Source: Alcaligenes faecalis (GTDB taxonomy: Bacteria > Pseudomonadota > Gammaproteobacteria > Burkholderiales > Burkholderiaceae_B). Taken from it: 64,000 bases of DNA. Numbering within the stretch: the stretch's first letter is position 1; every line of letters begins with the position of its first letter. The position numbers were made by a program, and so were the translations under genes. The stretch spans positions 1,441,464 to 1,505,463 of the forward strand of contig NZ_CP168006.1 in NCBI RefSeq assembly GCF_041521385.1, written 5' to 3'. The notes below the pieces were generated by a model. That model was not told the DNA's origin. It worked only from the letters and a program-made list of their open reading frames with translations, and did no database searches. Positions 32,138 to 41,741 of this stretch are shown in pieces.

Positions 32138-33274
32138 TTAAAAAATCGGAATGGAAAAGCGCAGCGCGATATTCGACTGGCGACTTTCCAGATGACGGCG
32201 AGCTTGCAAACCCACCCTAAGGTGGGGACTGTACCAGAACTGCTGCGTGACCCCAAGATAGCGGTTCTGCCCACCGGCCATTACCTGCTGCACCTCGTAC
32301 TGGGTCTTGACTTCGCCCCAGCGGCGCAGGGGCACGGACAAGCCCACCACCTGCCGGCTGCTGGCCGCATCGATCTTCATGCCCTGATAACGACTTAAAT
32401 CCAGAAAGTGGTCCTGATAGCGTTCGCCTTGCCATTGCAGATGCAAATCATCCAGCACATCCAGGCCGTAAGCCGCCTGATATCGCCAACCCTGCCCCAC
32501 CGAATGGGACGCCTTGGCCACACTGGCCTGCCACACCCCAAAATCAGGGGAGTGATAAGTAGCGCCCACTCCGGTCAAGCCAAAATCGCTTGCGCTTTCC
32601 ACCTGAGTATCAATACTGGTCCTGCTGGTGATATCGGTGCTGACCATCAAGCTACTTGCCGACGATCCGTACACCAGATCCCCATTGTCCTGCTTGCCAG
32701 TTATATCCAGCGCCCCCACCGCCAAGGCATAGCGCCAGGGGCCAGCAGGGCCCTGTTCAAACTGCTGGGTAATATTGATCCCGCCCAGCTCCACAGGCCG
32801 CGCCCAATCCGGGGCAGTCACCGTGTCATTACCCAGGGTCAGTTGCAAGCCATCATCATTGACGTAGCGCCAATTGCGCTCGCCAAACTGCCAGACCTGA
32901 TCAGGTGCGCTGCTCAGCCACCGCCCACTCCAGATCGGCGAGGACTGCTGACTATATTGAATAGAGCGCGCCAGACTGGCCGTACTGGCACCGTTCAGGC
33001 TGAAATCGGAAAAAGAAAAATCAATCGACGTGGCTGGGTTGACCAAATCCTGGTCGCCCTGACGATGCCATTGCGAGGCATCAAAAAACGGCTCTACCGG
33101 GGGAAGCTCCTGAGGAGGAATCGCCTGGGCCTCATCCACACCATACACACGCGTGGCCGATAAGTTCTCCAGCCCAACACGGTTTTGAGCGGTGGCCAAT
33201 GGAACAGCGAACAGCATGGCAAGACCGACAATCAGCCCGCCTGCCAAGCCTCGCTGGCAAGCTTTGGTACGCAT
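32138..33274 (-). CDS. Predicted outer-membrane beta-barrel protein, family not recognised
   Basis: 378 residues. A signal peptide with a clear hydrophobic core (about residues 10-29, ending ATAQ) is followed by a Pro/Gln-rich linker. Then come many short alternating strands with aromatic girdles (QLTLGNDTV, WRYALAVGAL, IALRFSIPIF). The protein ends in Phe with alternating hydrophobics, the usual outer-membrane insertion signal. I do not recognise the family. The segment around LQLTLGNDTV faintly recalls fimbrial usher barrels, but it is far too short for an usher and lacks the plug. It lies between clcB (21-base gap) and recQ (9-base gap) in the same direction. No Shine-Dalgarno seen. Confidence 0.75.
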   Translation of the reverse strand: MRTKACQRGLAGGLIVGLAMLFAVPLATAQNRVGLENLSATRVYGVDEAQAIPPQELPPVEPFFDASQWHRQGDQDLVNPATSIDFSFSDFSLNGASTASLARSIQYSQQSSPIWSGRWLSSAPDQVWQFGERNWRYVNDDGLQLTLGNDTVTAPDWARPVELGGINITQQFEQGPAGPWRYALAVGALDITGKQDNGDLVYGSSASSLMVSTDITSRTSIDTQVESASDFGLTGVGATYHSPDFGVWQASVAKASHSVGQGWRYQAAYGLDVLDDLHLQWQGERYQDHFLDLSRYQGMKIDAASSRQVVGLSVPLRRWGEVKTQYEVQQVMAGGQNRYLGVTQQFWYSPHLRVGLQARRHLESRQSNIALRFSIPIF

Positions 33275-33295
33275 GGTTTATGTCACAAAAAGAGT

Positions 33296-35068
33296 TTAGC
33301 GCCGGGCATCCAGCATGACTTCGCCGCTCGCATCCAGGGAGCGTTTGATGGCGGAGTATTTTTCCAGCACAGCAGACTTATAGACTACACCAATCAGGCG
33401 ACCCGAGCCGTCACCATTCAATACAGGCAGGCGTTCTCCGGCAAAGCTGACAAAATGCTCCTGAGCCTCGTCCAGGCTCATGTTCGGGTAGAGCGTCTTG
33501 ACAAAATCCATACGCAAGATATCCCCCACCACACGTTCCTGGGCAGCGTTGTCGTCCAACAACATCCGGGTCAGGTCAGGCTGGGCAATCACACCTTGAT
33601 AGATCTGCTCCTCATCCACCACATAAAGATAGCGCACGGGATAATCCAGGAACATCTGCAAGGCATCGCGCATTTGTGTGGTGGTACTGACCACGGTGTC
33701 TGCTGGACGCACCAGCTCAGCCAAGGTGGTGTGACGCAGTTTGTGGCGCAGCAAGGCATCACGCTCGCGTACCAGGGTGACTTCATACATGGCGACTTCG
33801 GCCACCCCACGCGACACAAAATAAGCCATGACACAGGCCACGATCAGCGGCAGCACCAGTTGGTAGCTCAATGTCATTTCAAACAACATCAGAATGGCCA
33901 TGAAGGGCGCACTGGTTGCCGCCCCCAGAAACGCCCCCATGCCCACCAAAGTGAACAGATACAAAGGCAGGTCCAGACCCGGAAAAATCAATAGGCTCAA
34001 CTGTCCAAACAAGGTGCCAAAGGCAGCTCCCACAAAGATAGCGGGAGTGAACACACCACCGACGGCACCTGAACCCACCGTCAGGCCCGTGGCCAGAACC
34101 TTGAATGCCAGGATCAGCAGTACGCTGTACCAGGCCCAGTCACTGTGCAACATGGCAGATACTACGCTAAAGCCATTACCCGCCACGCGCGGCATGGCGA
34201 TCAGCAAAAGCCCCAGCAACAAGCCGCCCAAAGCCAAACGCAGAGGCAGACCCAGGCCAGTACGCTTGAACAGAGCGCGAAACAAATTCAGCAACTTCAG
34301 GAAAGCGGGCGCAGCCAGACCAATCAGTACCCCCAGAACCAGAAAAGGCAAAATATCCCAACCCGTCACCGCCTGTACATTTGTCATTTCATAAGGGGCG
34401 TGATAACCACCCAGCACACGCATGGTCAGGTGAGCACTGACCGCCGCCATCAACAGGGGACCAAAGCTGCTCATGGTCATGGTGCCCAGCACAATCTCGG
34501 CCACAAATACCGCACCGGCAATGGGAGTACCATAGGCTGCAGCCACCCCGGCTGCGGCACCACAAGCCACCAACAAACGCAGGCGAGCCTCACGAAACAG
34601 CGTGAAACGGCCAATCGCAGAAGCAGACAAGGAAGCCAGGTGCACCATCGCCCCTTCCCGCCCAATAGAACCGCCCGAGGCCACCGTCATCAAGGAAGAC
34701 AAGGATCGCAGCAAGCCCTGACGAATGGACAAGCGGCCATCACCAATGGCTACAGCTTCCATATAGTCTGAATTGCTGCCCGACGGCAGACGTCCCGCCA
34801 GCCACAGCAAGATACCGGCACACAAACCGCCCAAGGTGGGAAACAAAAGGCGCATGTACCAAGGCAGGCTTTCCGTTACCGCAACAATACCGCCGTGCTG
34901 TCCAGTAACTATTTGCTGCACAAAACGCATGCCCAGATGAAAGGCCAGCGTAGCCAGGGCTCCCAAAATGCCAGCCAAGACTGCCCACGCCAGCATGGCG
35001 GGCATATCAGATAACCACTTGAAACCCTGCAGACGCTTGCGCATCGACAGCACAGAATGGGCAATCAT
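33296..35068 (-). CDS. clcB: ClC-type chloride channel/transporter, ClcB-like, with C-terminal CBS pair
   Basis: 590 residues. The first about 430 form a ClC membrane domain: GSIGREGAMVHL with the gating glutamate, AAYGTPIAGAVFVAEI, and GAVGGVFTPAIFVG. At the first filter helix it has SGSNSDYMEA in place of the GSGIP of ClcA, as in the ClcB branch (DYMEA). Residues about 440-580 form two CBS repeats, absent from E. coli ClcB, that may sense nucleotides or ionic state. It sits 8 bases after the cydB-like gene. Start ATG 35068 lacks a Shine-Dalgarno; ATG 35044 is an alternative. Confidence 0.9.
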   Translation of the reverse strand: MIAHSVLSMRKRLQGFKWLSDMPAMLAWAVLAGILGALATLAFHLGMRFVQQIVTGQHGGIVAVTESLPWYMRLLFPTLGGLCAGILLWLAGRLPSGSNSDYMEAVAIGDGRLSIRQGLLRSLSSLMTVASGGSIGREGAMVHLASLSASAIGRFTLFREARLRLLVACGAAAGVAAAYGTPIAGAVFVAEIVLGTMTMSSFGPLLMAAVSAHLTMRVLGGYHAPYEMTNVQAVTGWDILPFLVLGVLIGLAAPAFLKLLNLFRALFKRTGLGLPLRLALGGLLLGLLLIAMPRVAGNGFSVVSAMLHSDWAWYSVLLILAFKVLATGLTVGSGAVGGVFTPAIFVGAAFGTLFGQLSLLIFPGLDLPLYLFTLVGMGAFLGAATSAPFMAILMLFEMTLSYQLVLPLIVACVMAYFVSRGVAEVAMYEVTLVRERDALLRHKLRHTTLAELVRPADTVVSTTTQMRDALQMFLDYPVRYLYVVDEEQIYQGVIAQPDLTRMLLDDNAAQERVVGDILRMDFVKTLYPNMSLDEAQEHFVSFAGERLPVLNGDGSGRLIGVVYKSAVLEKYSAIKRSLDASGEVMLDARR

Positions 35069-35076
35069 AAAAAGGG

Positions 35077-36126
35077 TCAGCCTTTAAAGCTGGGCGGCAA
35101 AGGTGGGCGGGACAATCCAAACATGCGCCAGTACACCCACACGTTGAAAATCAGCACGATGGGCAAGGTAATCACAATCGCCGACAGGATCAGACTCAAG
35201 GCAGGCACCCCCGCGGCGGCATCCCAGATCGTCATCTCGTCCAGAATCAGATAGGGGAAAAAACTGAACGCCAATCCTGCCATGACAGACACCATCACGA
35301 ACAGAGTCAGCAAAAAGGGCAAGGCAGTAGTGCGATAACTGCTGTTGATCATGCGCTGCAGGCTCATTTCAATCGACACAAAGCAACTGAGAATCAAGGC
35401 CCACAGAAACAAGACCAAGCCCCAGTACGGCCCGTCGCTCCATTTCAGCAGGACACCGGCATTGACAAAGGCCAACACGACCGAAACGCCCACGGCTCCG
35501 GCCGCAAACCAACGTACCGAGCGACGCCCCCAGTTCACTGCACGGGCACGCAGTTCGCCTGCCTCGCGCATGATGAGCCAACTGGCGCCCAACAAGCAGT
35601 AGGCGGCAATAGCGCAAAAACCCATGAAGACAGAGAACCAGATATAGCCCGCATCGCTTTGAAAACCCACGACGACTTGTGCCAACAAAACACCGTGGGA
35701 GAACGCCGTCAACCAGGACCCCAGGGCAAAACCCATCTGCCAGCGGGACTGACGCTCTACTGGCGCACGCAGCCGGAACTCAAAGGATACGGAACGGACA
35801 AAGACGCCGATACCCAAGGCGGATAAAGGCGCATACAGTCCCCCCATCACTGCACCCCAGGCTTTGGGAAAAGCACAGACAAACAAGCCCAAACCCAGAA
35901 ACAACCAGAACTCGTTGGCATCGCGCCAGGGGCTGAGCAATGACAGCATGCGGGGACGCAAGGAGTCCGGTGCCAGCAAGGACAGGCAGCCCACACCAAT
36001 ATCGAAGCCGTCCAGAACCGTACCGGCCACAATAATCAAAAAGAACAGGGCCAAAAAGGCCAGCGGCATCCAGAACGCGGGATCATGGGCGCCCAGGCCC
36101 AGCGCATTGGCGAAAGAATCAATCAT
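35077..36126 (-). CDS. CydB-like (cytochrome bd subunit II family) membrane protein
   Basis: 349 residues, about eight membrane helices. Family features are retained: VLDGFDIGVGCLSLLA near residue 40 (compare DGFDMGVG in CydB), PWRDANEFWLFLG, the late FPYLI, and MTIWDAA. I chose ATG 36126, which overlaps the cydA-like stop as ATGA. The frame open to 36207 would overlap the partner. CydB carries no heme ligand itself, so this chain looks family-normal. Its partner does not, so calling the pair a terminal oxidase is unsafe. Confidence 0.85.
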   Translation of the reverse strand: MIDSFANALGLGAHDPAFWMPLAFLALFFLIIVAGTVLDGFDIGVGCLSLLAPDSLRPRMLSLLSPWRDANEFWLFLGLGLFVCAFPKAWGAVMGGLYAPLSALGIGVFVRSVSFEFRLRAPVERQSRWQMGFALGSWLTAFSHGVLLAQVVVGFQSDAGYIWFSVFMGFCAIAAYCLLGASWLIMREAGELRARAVNWGRRSVRWFAAGAVGVSVVLAFVNAGVLLKWSDGPYWGLVLFLWALILSCFVSIEMSLQRMINSSYRTTALPFLLTLFVMVSVMAGLAFSFFPYLILDEMTIWDAAAGVPALSLILSAIVITLPIVLIFNVWVYWRMFGLSRPPLPPSFKG

Positions 36127-37463
36127 GCCCGACCCCGATGACGTGCGATCGGCACCACACCAAAACGAACGGCATGGCGCAACTTCTGGAAAAAACCAAT
36201 CATGCACAAGACGTAGACCAGGCCATAGAACAGCAAACCCAGGCCCACGGTAAAGACGCTTTCGGTGCTTTGCACTTGCACGGCCTTGATATCGTTACCC
36301 ACCAGGTAGGGCAGAAAGCCCAGCAAGACATAGGCCGCCCCCCCCAACAACATGATCCAGCCCAGTACAGACGCCATCACCATTCCCTGACGCTCTCTAT
36401 AGGAAAGTGAATGCGGATCCAAGCCATAACGACGGGTACGCAACCAGACCCACACCAACAGAAAGAGCATCAAGGCGCCGGCGAGCACCGCCACACGAAA
36501 GGACCAGAAGGTCAAGGTAACGGGAGGCATGGCTTCAGAAAACTGATCCAGGCCCATCAGGATGCCACTGTCGTTGCGGCCCAGCCAGCGACCACCGGCG
36601 TGTGACCAACGCAACACACCCAAAACGCTGTCCTGCATGGCCGAGGGTGCGGCCACAAAAATCAGATCAGGCTGCGAGCCGCTTTCCCAATACGCAGCCG
36701 TCGCCGCAGCCTTGGCTGGCTGATGCTCGGCGGTCATGAAACCATTGCCCACCACCGCAAAAACCAGAGCCAGCCAAGCGGCTGCGCCTAAAGACAAGGC
36801 GCTACGAAAAGCCAGGCGCTCCTGATCGGTAACCGGCTTTTGCATGGTCTGCGCACACGTCACGCCCAAAATAAAAAAGGCAACCGTCAGTAAACTGCCT
36901 GCAAATAAAAGACCGGCGTACCAGGGCAAGGCCGGTGTGCCAAGCACATCCAGCCACTCCAGCACCACATAATGGCCTTCAATAACATCCACACCCGTTG
37001 GCACCTGCATCCAGGCCACCATCGCCACCAGCCAAAATGCCGTTACCGTTACGCCCAAGGCCACCATCAGCACCACCAAGGTGTGAACCAGATTGGAGAG
37101 CATGCGCTGGGCAAACAGCATGACACCCAAAAAACAGGATTTAAAAACAAACAGCGACAACATAGAGGCGGCCAGCATGGGGCCAATCACATCGCCTACC
37201 TGTCCCATCAGTCCTGGCCAGACGCTGCCAAACTGAATCAGTACCGGCATGGACGCAGCAAAACTTAAAATAAACGCCAATGCAAACAGACGCACCCAAA
37301 AACGGTATGCCCCCATCCAGGCTGTTGCGTTGCGGCCAAAGGTCCTGACTTTGAAATACAGCAGCACCCAGGCCAGCCCCAGCTCCAGGGCCAGAAACAG
37401 CAGCATGAATCCCAGACTAAGAAAAAACTGGGCATGAGACAGGGAAAGGGCGGAGTGCGTCAT
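36123..37463 (-). CDS. CydA-like protein lacking the canonical heme ligands
   Basis: 446 residues, about nine membrane helices. Relationship to cytochrome bd subunit I shows in LSHAQFFLSLGFMLLF (residues 8-23), TAFWLVAMVAWMQVPTG (141-157), FFILG and TFWSFR (318-323). In my hand alignment to E. coli CydA, His19 corresponds to Met20, His186 to Leu185, Met393 to Ala325, and proton-channel Glu99 to Lys108. The GRQPW region reads GFLPY without the nearby glutamates. The Q-loop is short. It may bind no heme, or bind heme differently; function unknown. ATG 37463 chosen; GTG 37472 is an alternative. No Shine-Dalgarno or FNR/Anr site seen upstream. Confidence 0.8.
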   Translation of the reverse strand: MTHSALSLSHAQFFLSLGFMLLFLALELGLAWVLLYFKVRTFGRNATAWMGAYRFWVRLFALAFILSFAASMPVLIQFGSVWPGLMGQVGDVIGPMLAASMLSLFVFKSCFLGVMLFAQRMLSNLVHTLVVLMVALGVTVTAFWLVAMVAWMQVPTGVDVIEGHYVVLEWLDVLGTPALPWYAGLLFAGSLLTVAFFILGVTCAQTMQKPVTDQERLAFRSALSLGAAAWLALVFAVVGNGFMTAEHQPAKAAATAAYWESGSQPDLIFVAAPSAMQDSVLGVLRWSHAGGRWLGRNDSGILMGLDQFSEAMPPVTLTFWSFRVAVLAGALMLFLLVWVWLRTRRYGLDPHSLSYRERQGMVMASVLGWIMLLGGAAYVLLGFLPYLVGNDIKAVQVQSTESVFTVGLGLLFYGLVYVLCMIGFFQKLRHAVRFGVVPIARHRGRA

Positions 37464-37624
37464 AATGAGCACTAGTGTAGGGTGAATTAGCCAGAAAACG
37501 CCACCATACTACCCCAAGTTTTCCCCTGATTTTTCAGAACGCGTTCATGGGGTAAATACCCCTCTAAAACAAGAACGTGGCAAAATGGCCGATTCGTCTG
37601 TCGGCTTCTTTATTTCAAACGTGT

Positions 37625-39382
37625 ATGACCTCTGACACCACTCCCGCTCCCGCATCTAATTTTCTGCGCACGATCATCGACCAGGACTTGAGCGCCGGCC
37701 GTTACGCACAAAAGACCTGGGCCGGTCAGCCGGGCCCGGCAAGCACCCAGGAAGGGGCGGCTGTTGATGCCGCACGTATTCGTACGCGCTTTCCCCCCGA
37801 GCCCAATGGTTATCTGCATATCGGGCACGCCAAAAGTATCTGTTTGAACTTCGGGCTGGCCAGCGACTACCAAGGCGCCTGCCACCTGCGTTTTGACGAT
37901 ACCAATCCCGAAAAAGAAGAGCAGGAGTACGTCGACGCCATTCTCGACATGGTGAAATGGCTGGGCTTTGACTGGACCTTCAAGAAAGAAGAAAACCTGT
38001 ACTTTGCCAGCGACTACTTCGACTATATGTACCAGTTTGCCGAGGCTCTGGTAAATGCGGGTCATGCCTACGTTGACGAACAGAACGCTGAACAAATGCG
38101 TACCAACCGTGGCACCTTGACCGAAAAAGGGGTGAACTCGCCCTGGCGCGACCGCCCTGCCGAGGAGTCCATCCAGCTCTTGCGCGAAATGCGCGACGGC
38201 AAACACCCTGACGGCAGTATGGCCCTGCGCGCCAAGGTCGATATGGGCTCACCCAATATCAATATGCGTGACCCGGTCATGTACCGTATCCGCCATGCTG
38301 AACACCATCGCACGGGCAACAAGTGGTGCATCTACCCCATGTACAGTTGGGCGCACCCGGTGGAAGACGCGCTCGAGCGCATCACGCACAGCCTGTGTAC
38401 CCTGGAATTTGAAGACCAGCGTCCCTTCTACAACTGGATTCTGGAGCGTCTGGTCGAACTGGGTCAGTTGGCCGACCCGTTGCCCAAACAGTACGAATTT
38501 TCGCGTTTGAACCTATCCTATGTAGTCACCAGCAAGCGCAAGCTGCGCCAATTGGTTCAGGAAAACCGCGTATCCGGTTGGGACGATCCGCGCATGCCTA
38601 CCTTGGCCGGTTTGCGCCGTCGAGGCTACAGCGCAGGTGCCATCCGTCTGTTTACAGACCGTCTGGGGGTATCAAAAGCCGCCCAGCACGTGGACTACAG
38701 CCTACTGGAACAAGCTCTGCGCGATGATCTGGACCCGGTCGCCGACCGTAGCGTTGCCATTCTGGACCCGATAGAACTGATCATCACCAATTACCCCGAA
38801 GGCCAAAGCGAGCTGTGCCACGCACCACGCAATCCGCACAATCCGCAAGCCGGCCAACGCGAGTTCCCCTTCTCCGCTCGCCTGTACATCGAGCGCGAGG
38901 ACTTCAAGGAAGAACCTCCTAAAAAGTACTTCCGTCTGTTTCCCGGCAATACCGTGCGCCTGAAGTACGGCTATGTGGTGCGTTGCACCGGCTGCGTCAA
39001 GGACGAGCAAGGCAATGTCACCCAGGTACTGGCCGAATACCTGCCCGACACCAAGAGCGGCACGCCCGGTGCGGACTCGGTCAAGGTCAAGGGCAACATC
39101 ACCTGGATCAGCGCAGAACACGCGATTGCAGCCGAGATTCGTCTGTACGACCGTCTCTTTGCCCATCCTCAGCCCGACGCGGCCGACCAGGACTTCCTGG
39201 AGCACATCAATCCAAACTCGCTGCGCGTGATTCAGGGCTGGCTGGAACCTGGCACCCATGCCACACCCGATGCTCGCTGGCAGTTTGAGCGTCTGGGCTA
39301 CTTTGTGGCAGACCGTGTGGACTCGACGCCCGAAAAACCCGTTCTTAACCGCACAACGACTCTGAAAGACACTTGGGTCTAA
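37625..39382 (+). CDS. glnS: Glutaminyl-tRNA synthetase
   Basis: 585 residues. Class I synthetase charging tRNA-Gln with glutamine in the cytoplasm. The HIGH motif is HIGHAKS (in [20 protein letters not shown], about residue 68). The KMSKS loop is VTSKRKL, with Thr where E. coli has Met. The C-terminal anticodon-binding beta-barrels are present. ATG 37625 gives the family-like N-terminus with the [11 protein letters not shown] segment. Divergent from the cydA-like gene. The 160-base spacer contains the inverted repeat GGGGTA-AA-TACCCC at 37549-37562. Confidence 0.98.
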   Translation: MTSDTTPAPASNFLRTIIDQDLSAGRYAQKTWAGQPGPASTQEGAAVDAARIRTRFPPEPNGYLHIGHAKSICLNFGLASDYQGACHLRFDDTNPEKEEQEYVDAILDMVKWLGFDWTFKKEENLYFASDYFDYMYQFAEALVNAGHAYVDEQNAEQMRTNRGTLTEKGVNSPWRDRPAEESIQLLREMRDGKHPDGSMALRAKVDMGSPNINMRDPVMYRIRHAEHHRTGNKWCIYPMYSWAHPVEDALERITHSLCTLEFEDQRPFYNWILERLVELGQLADPLPKQYEFSRLNLSYVVTSKRKLRQLVQENRVSGWDDPRMPTLAGLRRRGYSAGAIRLFTDRLGVSKAAQHVDYSLLEQALRDDLDPVADRSVAILDPIELIITNYPEGQSELCHAPRNPHNPQAGQREFPFSARLYIEREDFKEEPPKKYFRLFPGNTVRLKYGYVVRCTGCVKDEQGNVTQVLAEYLPDTKSGTPGADSVKVKGNITWISAEHAIAAEIRLYDRLFAHPQPDAADQDFLEHINPNSLRVIQGWLEPGTHATPDARWQFERLGYFVADRVDSTPEKPVLNRTTTLKDTWV

Positions 39383-39392
39383 GGCTATTAAC

Positions 39393-40163
39393 GTGAACGA
39401 TCAGACTCATGCCAAAGGGCCTCAGGCCCTGGACTTCAAAAGCGCCACACTGTACGCCGTACGGGTGGTGCTACGTTCGGCGGATACAGCCGAACAATTA
39501 GCCGCACTGGCTCAACGCATGAAAGACGCTGGCTCCTTCTTTGAAGACGAGCCCGTCGTCATCGATGCCAGCGCCATTGACGCGCCGGTGGATTGGGCTG
39601 CTCTGGTGGACGCGCTGCGTCAGCACAAGCTGCATCCGGTTGGCATCATTGCCCACCCCGATCATGCCGACAATGCTATCGACAGTGGCTTGCCACACGT
39701 CGAACTGTCCAACCCGCCGGCCCGCCCGCAAGCCCAGGCGGCTCCGGACAAGGAAGTGCCTGTATTGTCGCAAGCGGCCCAGCAGGAAGCCCCCGCCGTG
39801 GCCACCCCACCGCCGCCCGCTATTGCTCCGGCTGCGCTCATCATCAACCGTCAGCTACGTTCCGGCCAACGCATCTACGCACGTCACACAGACCTGATTG
39901 TGATTGGAGCCGTCAGTCAGGGCGCAGAAGTGGTGGCTGACGGCAACATCCATGTTTACGGCCCACTGCGTGGCAAAGCCATGGCTGGTGCCCGTGGTGA
40001 TACCAAGGCACGCATTTTCACGACCGAACTGGACCCGGAACTGATCGCCATTGCCGGTGTGTATCGCATTATTGAAACGCGGCTGGATACGCAGTTACGC
40101 AATAAACCAGCCGTGGTCACACTGGACAACGACACGCTCAGATTTGATCCCCTAAGCTCCTAA
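39393..40163 (+). CDS. minC: Septum site-determining protein MinC
   Basis: 256 residues. MinC inhibits FtsZ polymerisation away from mid-cell. An N-terminal domain (about 1-105) is joined by a Pro/Ala-rich linker (residues 108-150) to the C-terminal beta-helix with [21 protein letters not shown], the MinD-binding domain. Start is GTG 39393 with AAGG 8 bases upstream, ten bases after glnS. Unusually for a min operon, a strong intrinsic terminator separates minC from minD. Confidence 0.96.
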   Translation: MNDQTHAKGPQALDFKSATLYAVRVVLRSADTAEQLAALAQRMKDAGSFFEDEPVVIDASAIDAPVDWAALVDALRQHKLHPVGIIAHPDHADNAIDSGLPHVELSNPPARPQAQAAPDKEVPVLSQAAQQEAPAVATPPPPAIAPAALIINRQLRSGQRIYARHTDLIVIGAVSQGAEVVADGNIHVYGPLRGKAMAGARGDTKARIFTTELDPELIAIAGVYRIIETRLDTQLRNKPAVVTLDNDTLRFDPLSS

Positions 40164-40173
40164 CCGTACAAGG

Positions 40174-40198
40174 CGCCGGCTTTTGCCGGCGCTTTTTA
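40174..40198 (+). terminator. Intrinsic terminator after minC
   Basis: Perfect 8-bp stem GCGCCGGC/GCCGGCGC with a TTTT loop followed by five T, 10 bases past the minC stop. Confidence 0.93.
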
Positions 40199-40386
40199 TA
40201 GTGGCTTGCACTGAGAACCCGCATGAGGGCAAGCAAGTGCAAGCGCAACCGTGTAAGCTGACACGGAACAAAGCAATTGATATGTTTTGTTTCTAAGCAG
40301 TAGGCTAAGTGGCAGAACGGATGTCAAAATTAGGCCCGTTATGCTTTACGATTATGTGACTTGAAAAACAAAGGAATCCGATTGTC

Positions 40387-41202
40387 ATGGCGCGTATAGT
40401 TGTAGTGACCTCCGGCAAGGGTGGCGTGGGCAAAACCACCACCAGTGCCAGTTTTGCATCTGGTCTTGCGATGCGCGGTCACAAGACCGTGGTCATCGAC
40501 TTTGACGTCGGTTTGCGCAACCTGGATCTGATCATGGGTTGCGAGCGACGCGTGGTGTATGACTTCGTCAACGTGATCCAGGGCGAAGCCACATTGAACC
40601 AGGCCCTGATCCGTGACAAACAGCTGGAAAATCTGTTCATCCTGCCCGCTTCCCAGACGCGCGACAAAGACGCCCTGACCCGCGAAGGCGTGGAGAAAGT
40701 ACTGGAAGAGCTCAAGGGCATGGGCTTTGAATACATTGTGTGCGACTCACCCGCAGGTATCGAAACCGGCGCCTTGATGGCCTCCTACTTTGCAGACGAT
40801 GCCCTGGTTGTGACCAACCCCGAAGTATCTTCGGTTCGTGACTCAGACCGCATCCTGGGTATTTTGGCCGCCAAATCACGACGCGGTGAGCAAGGCGACG
40901 AGCCGATCAAAGAATATTTGCTGCTGACCCGTTACAGCCCCAAGCGCGTATCGGACGGCGAAATGCTGTCTTTACAGGATGTGGAAGATATTTTGCGCAT
41001 CAAACTGATTGGGGTCACCCCCGAGTCGGAAACCGTGCTGCAAGCATCCAACCAAGGAGTACCCGTTATCCATATCAAGGAAAGTGATGTGTCCCAGGCC
41101 TATCAGGACATCGTAGATCGTTACCTGGGTGGCGAAAAACCGTTGCGTTTTGTGGATTACGAAAAGCCAGGTCTGTTCAAGCGCCTGTTCGGAGGAAAGT
41201 AA
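40387..41202 (+). CDS. minD: Septum site-determining ATPase MinD
   Basis: 271 residues. Deviant Walker [16 protein letters not shown] at residues 10-24, with the signature lysine, and ending in the amphipathic membrane-targeting helix [10 protein letters not shown]. It recruits MinC to the membrane and oscillates with MinE. It starts 223 bases after minC, past a terminator, so probably has its own promoter; I could not identify one confidently. AAAGGA lies 11 bases before the ATG. Confidence 0.98.
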   Translation: MARIVVVTSGKGGVGKTTTSASFASGLAMRGHKTVVIDFDVGLRNLDLIMGCERRVVYDFVNVIQGEATLNQALIRDKQLENLFILPASQTRDKDALTREGVEKVLEELKGMGFEYIVCDSPAGIETGALMASYFADDALVVTNPEVSSVRDSDRILGILAAKSRRGEQGDEPIKEYLLLTRYSPKRVSDGEMLSLQDVEDILRIKLIGVTPESETVLQASNQGVPVIHIKESDVSQAYQDIVDRYLGGEKPLRFVDYEKPGLFKRLFGGK

Positions 41203-41203
41203 T

Positions 41204-41482
41204 ATGTCTTTCCTGTCCTTCCTGCTCGGTCACAAGAAAACGTCGGCAACGGTTGCCAAAGACCGTCTGCAACTGATCCTCATTAACGAACGTGGCCAAG
41301 GGGGTGTTGCCCCGGACTACTTGCCCCGCCTGCAAAAAGAACTGGTCGAAGTGATCTCGCGCTACGTGAAGATTAACCCCGATGACATCAAGGTGAACCT
41401 TGATCGCCAGGACTCGCTGGAAGTGCTGGAAGTCAAAATCGAAATGCCGCAAATTGATGCCAGCACGCTGGAGAACAAGTAA
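41204..41482 (+). CDS. minE: Cell division topological specificity factor MinE
   Basis: 92 residues. N-terminal membrane-targeting MSFLSFLLG, then the MinD-interacting segment [13 protein letters not shown], then the C-terminal dimerisation beta domain. ATG 41204 lies one base past the minD stop, with GGAGGAAA upstream inside minD. MinE stimulates MinD ATPase and drives the pole-to-pole pattern. Confidence 0.97.
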   Translation: MSFLSFLLGHKKTSATVAKDRLQLILINERGQGGVAPDYLPRLQKELVEVISRYVKINPDDIKVNLDRQDSLEVLEVKIEMPQIDASTLENK

Positions 41483-41514
41483 AGCGTCGCTGACAGGCAA
41501 ACCCTTGCTGCTTG

Positions 41515-41544
41515 AAATGGCCATCCCGTGCGGATGGCCATTTT
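41515..41544 (+). terminator. Intrinsic terminator after minE
   Basis: Perfect 12-bp inverted repeat AAATGGCCATCC/GGATGGCCATTT around CGTGC, ending in a short T run, about 33 bases after the minE stop. Confidence 0.85.
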
Positions 41545-41741
41545 CTTGGCGGTTCCCTATACCAAAAGCATTACGCAAAACACCCGCCAAGGCTGGTGCA
41601 ATGCGGCTAGGTGGCTAATAGATCAGGTACAATTTCGCCTTGGTAATCGGCCCGTTCCGATTTTTCTTCGCGCCAGAGATGGCAAGTAGTGCCATCAAAT
41701 GCCCACAGAGGCCTGGCTTATTGACCCATGCGGAGGGAATC

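Noticed and set aside
33296..35068. Loss of the ClC selectivity motif GSGIP as a novelty
   Set aside because: The ClcB branch normally lacks GSGIP and carries DYMEA at this place, as seen here; only the CBS extension differs from E. coli ClcB.
35077..37463. Annotation as a functional cytochrome bd quinol oxidase (cydAB)
   Set aside because: Subunit II fits, but subunit I lacks the heme-binding residues and the proton-channel glutamate in my alignment, so the standard name would mislead.
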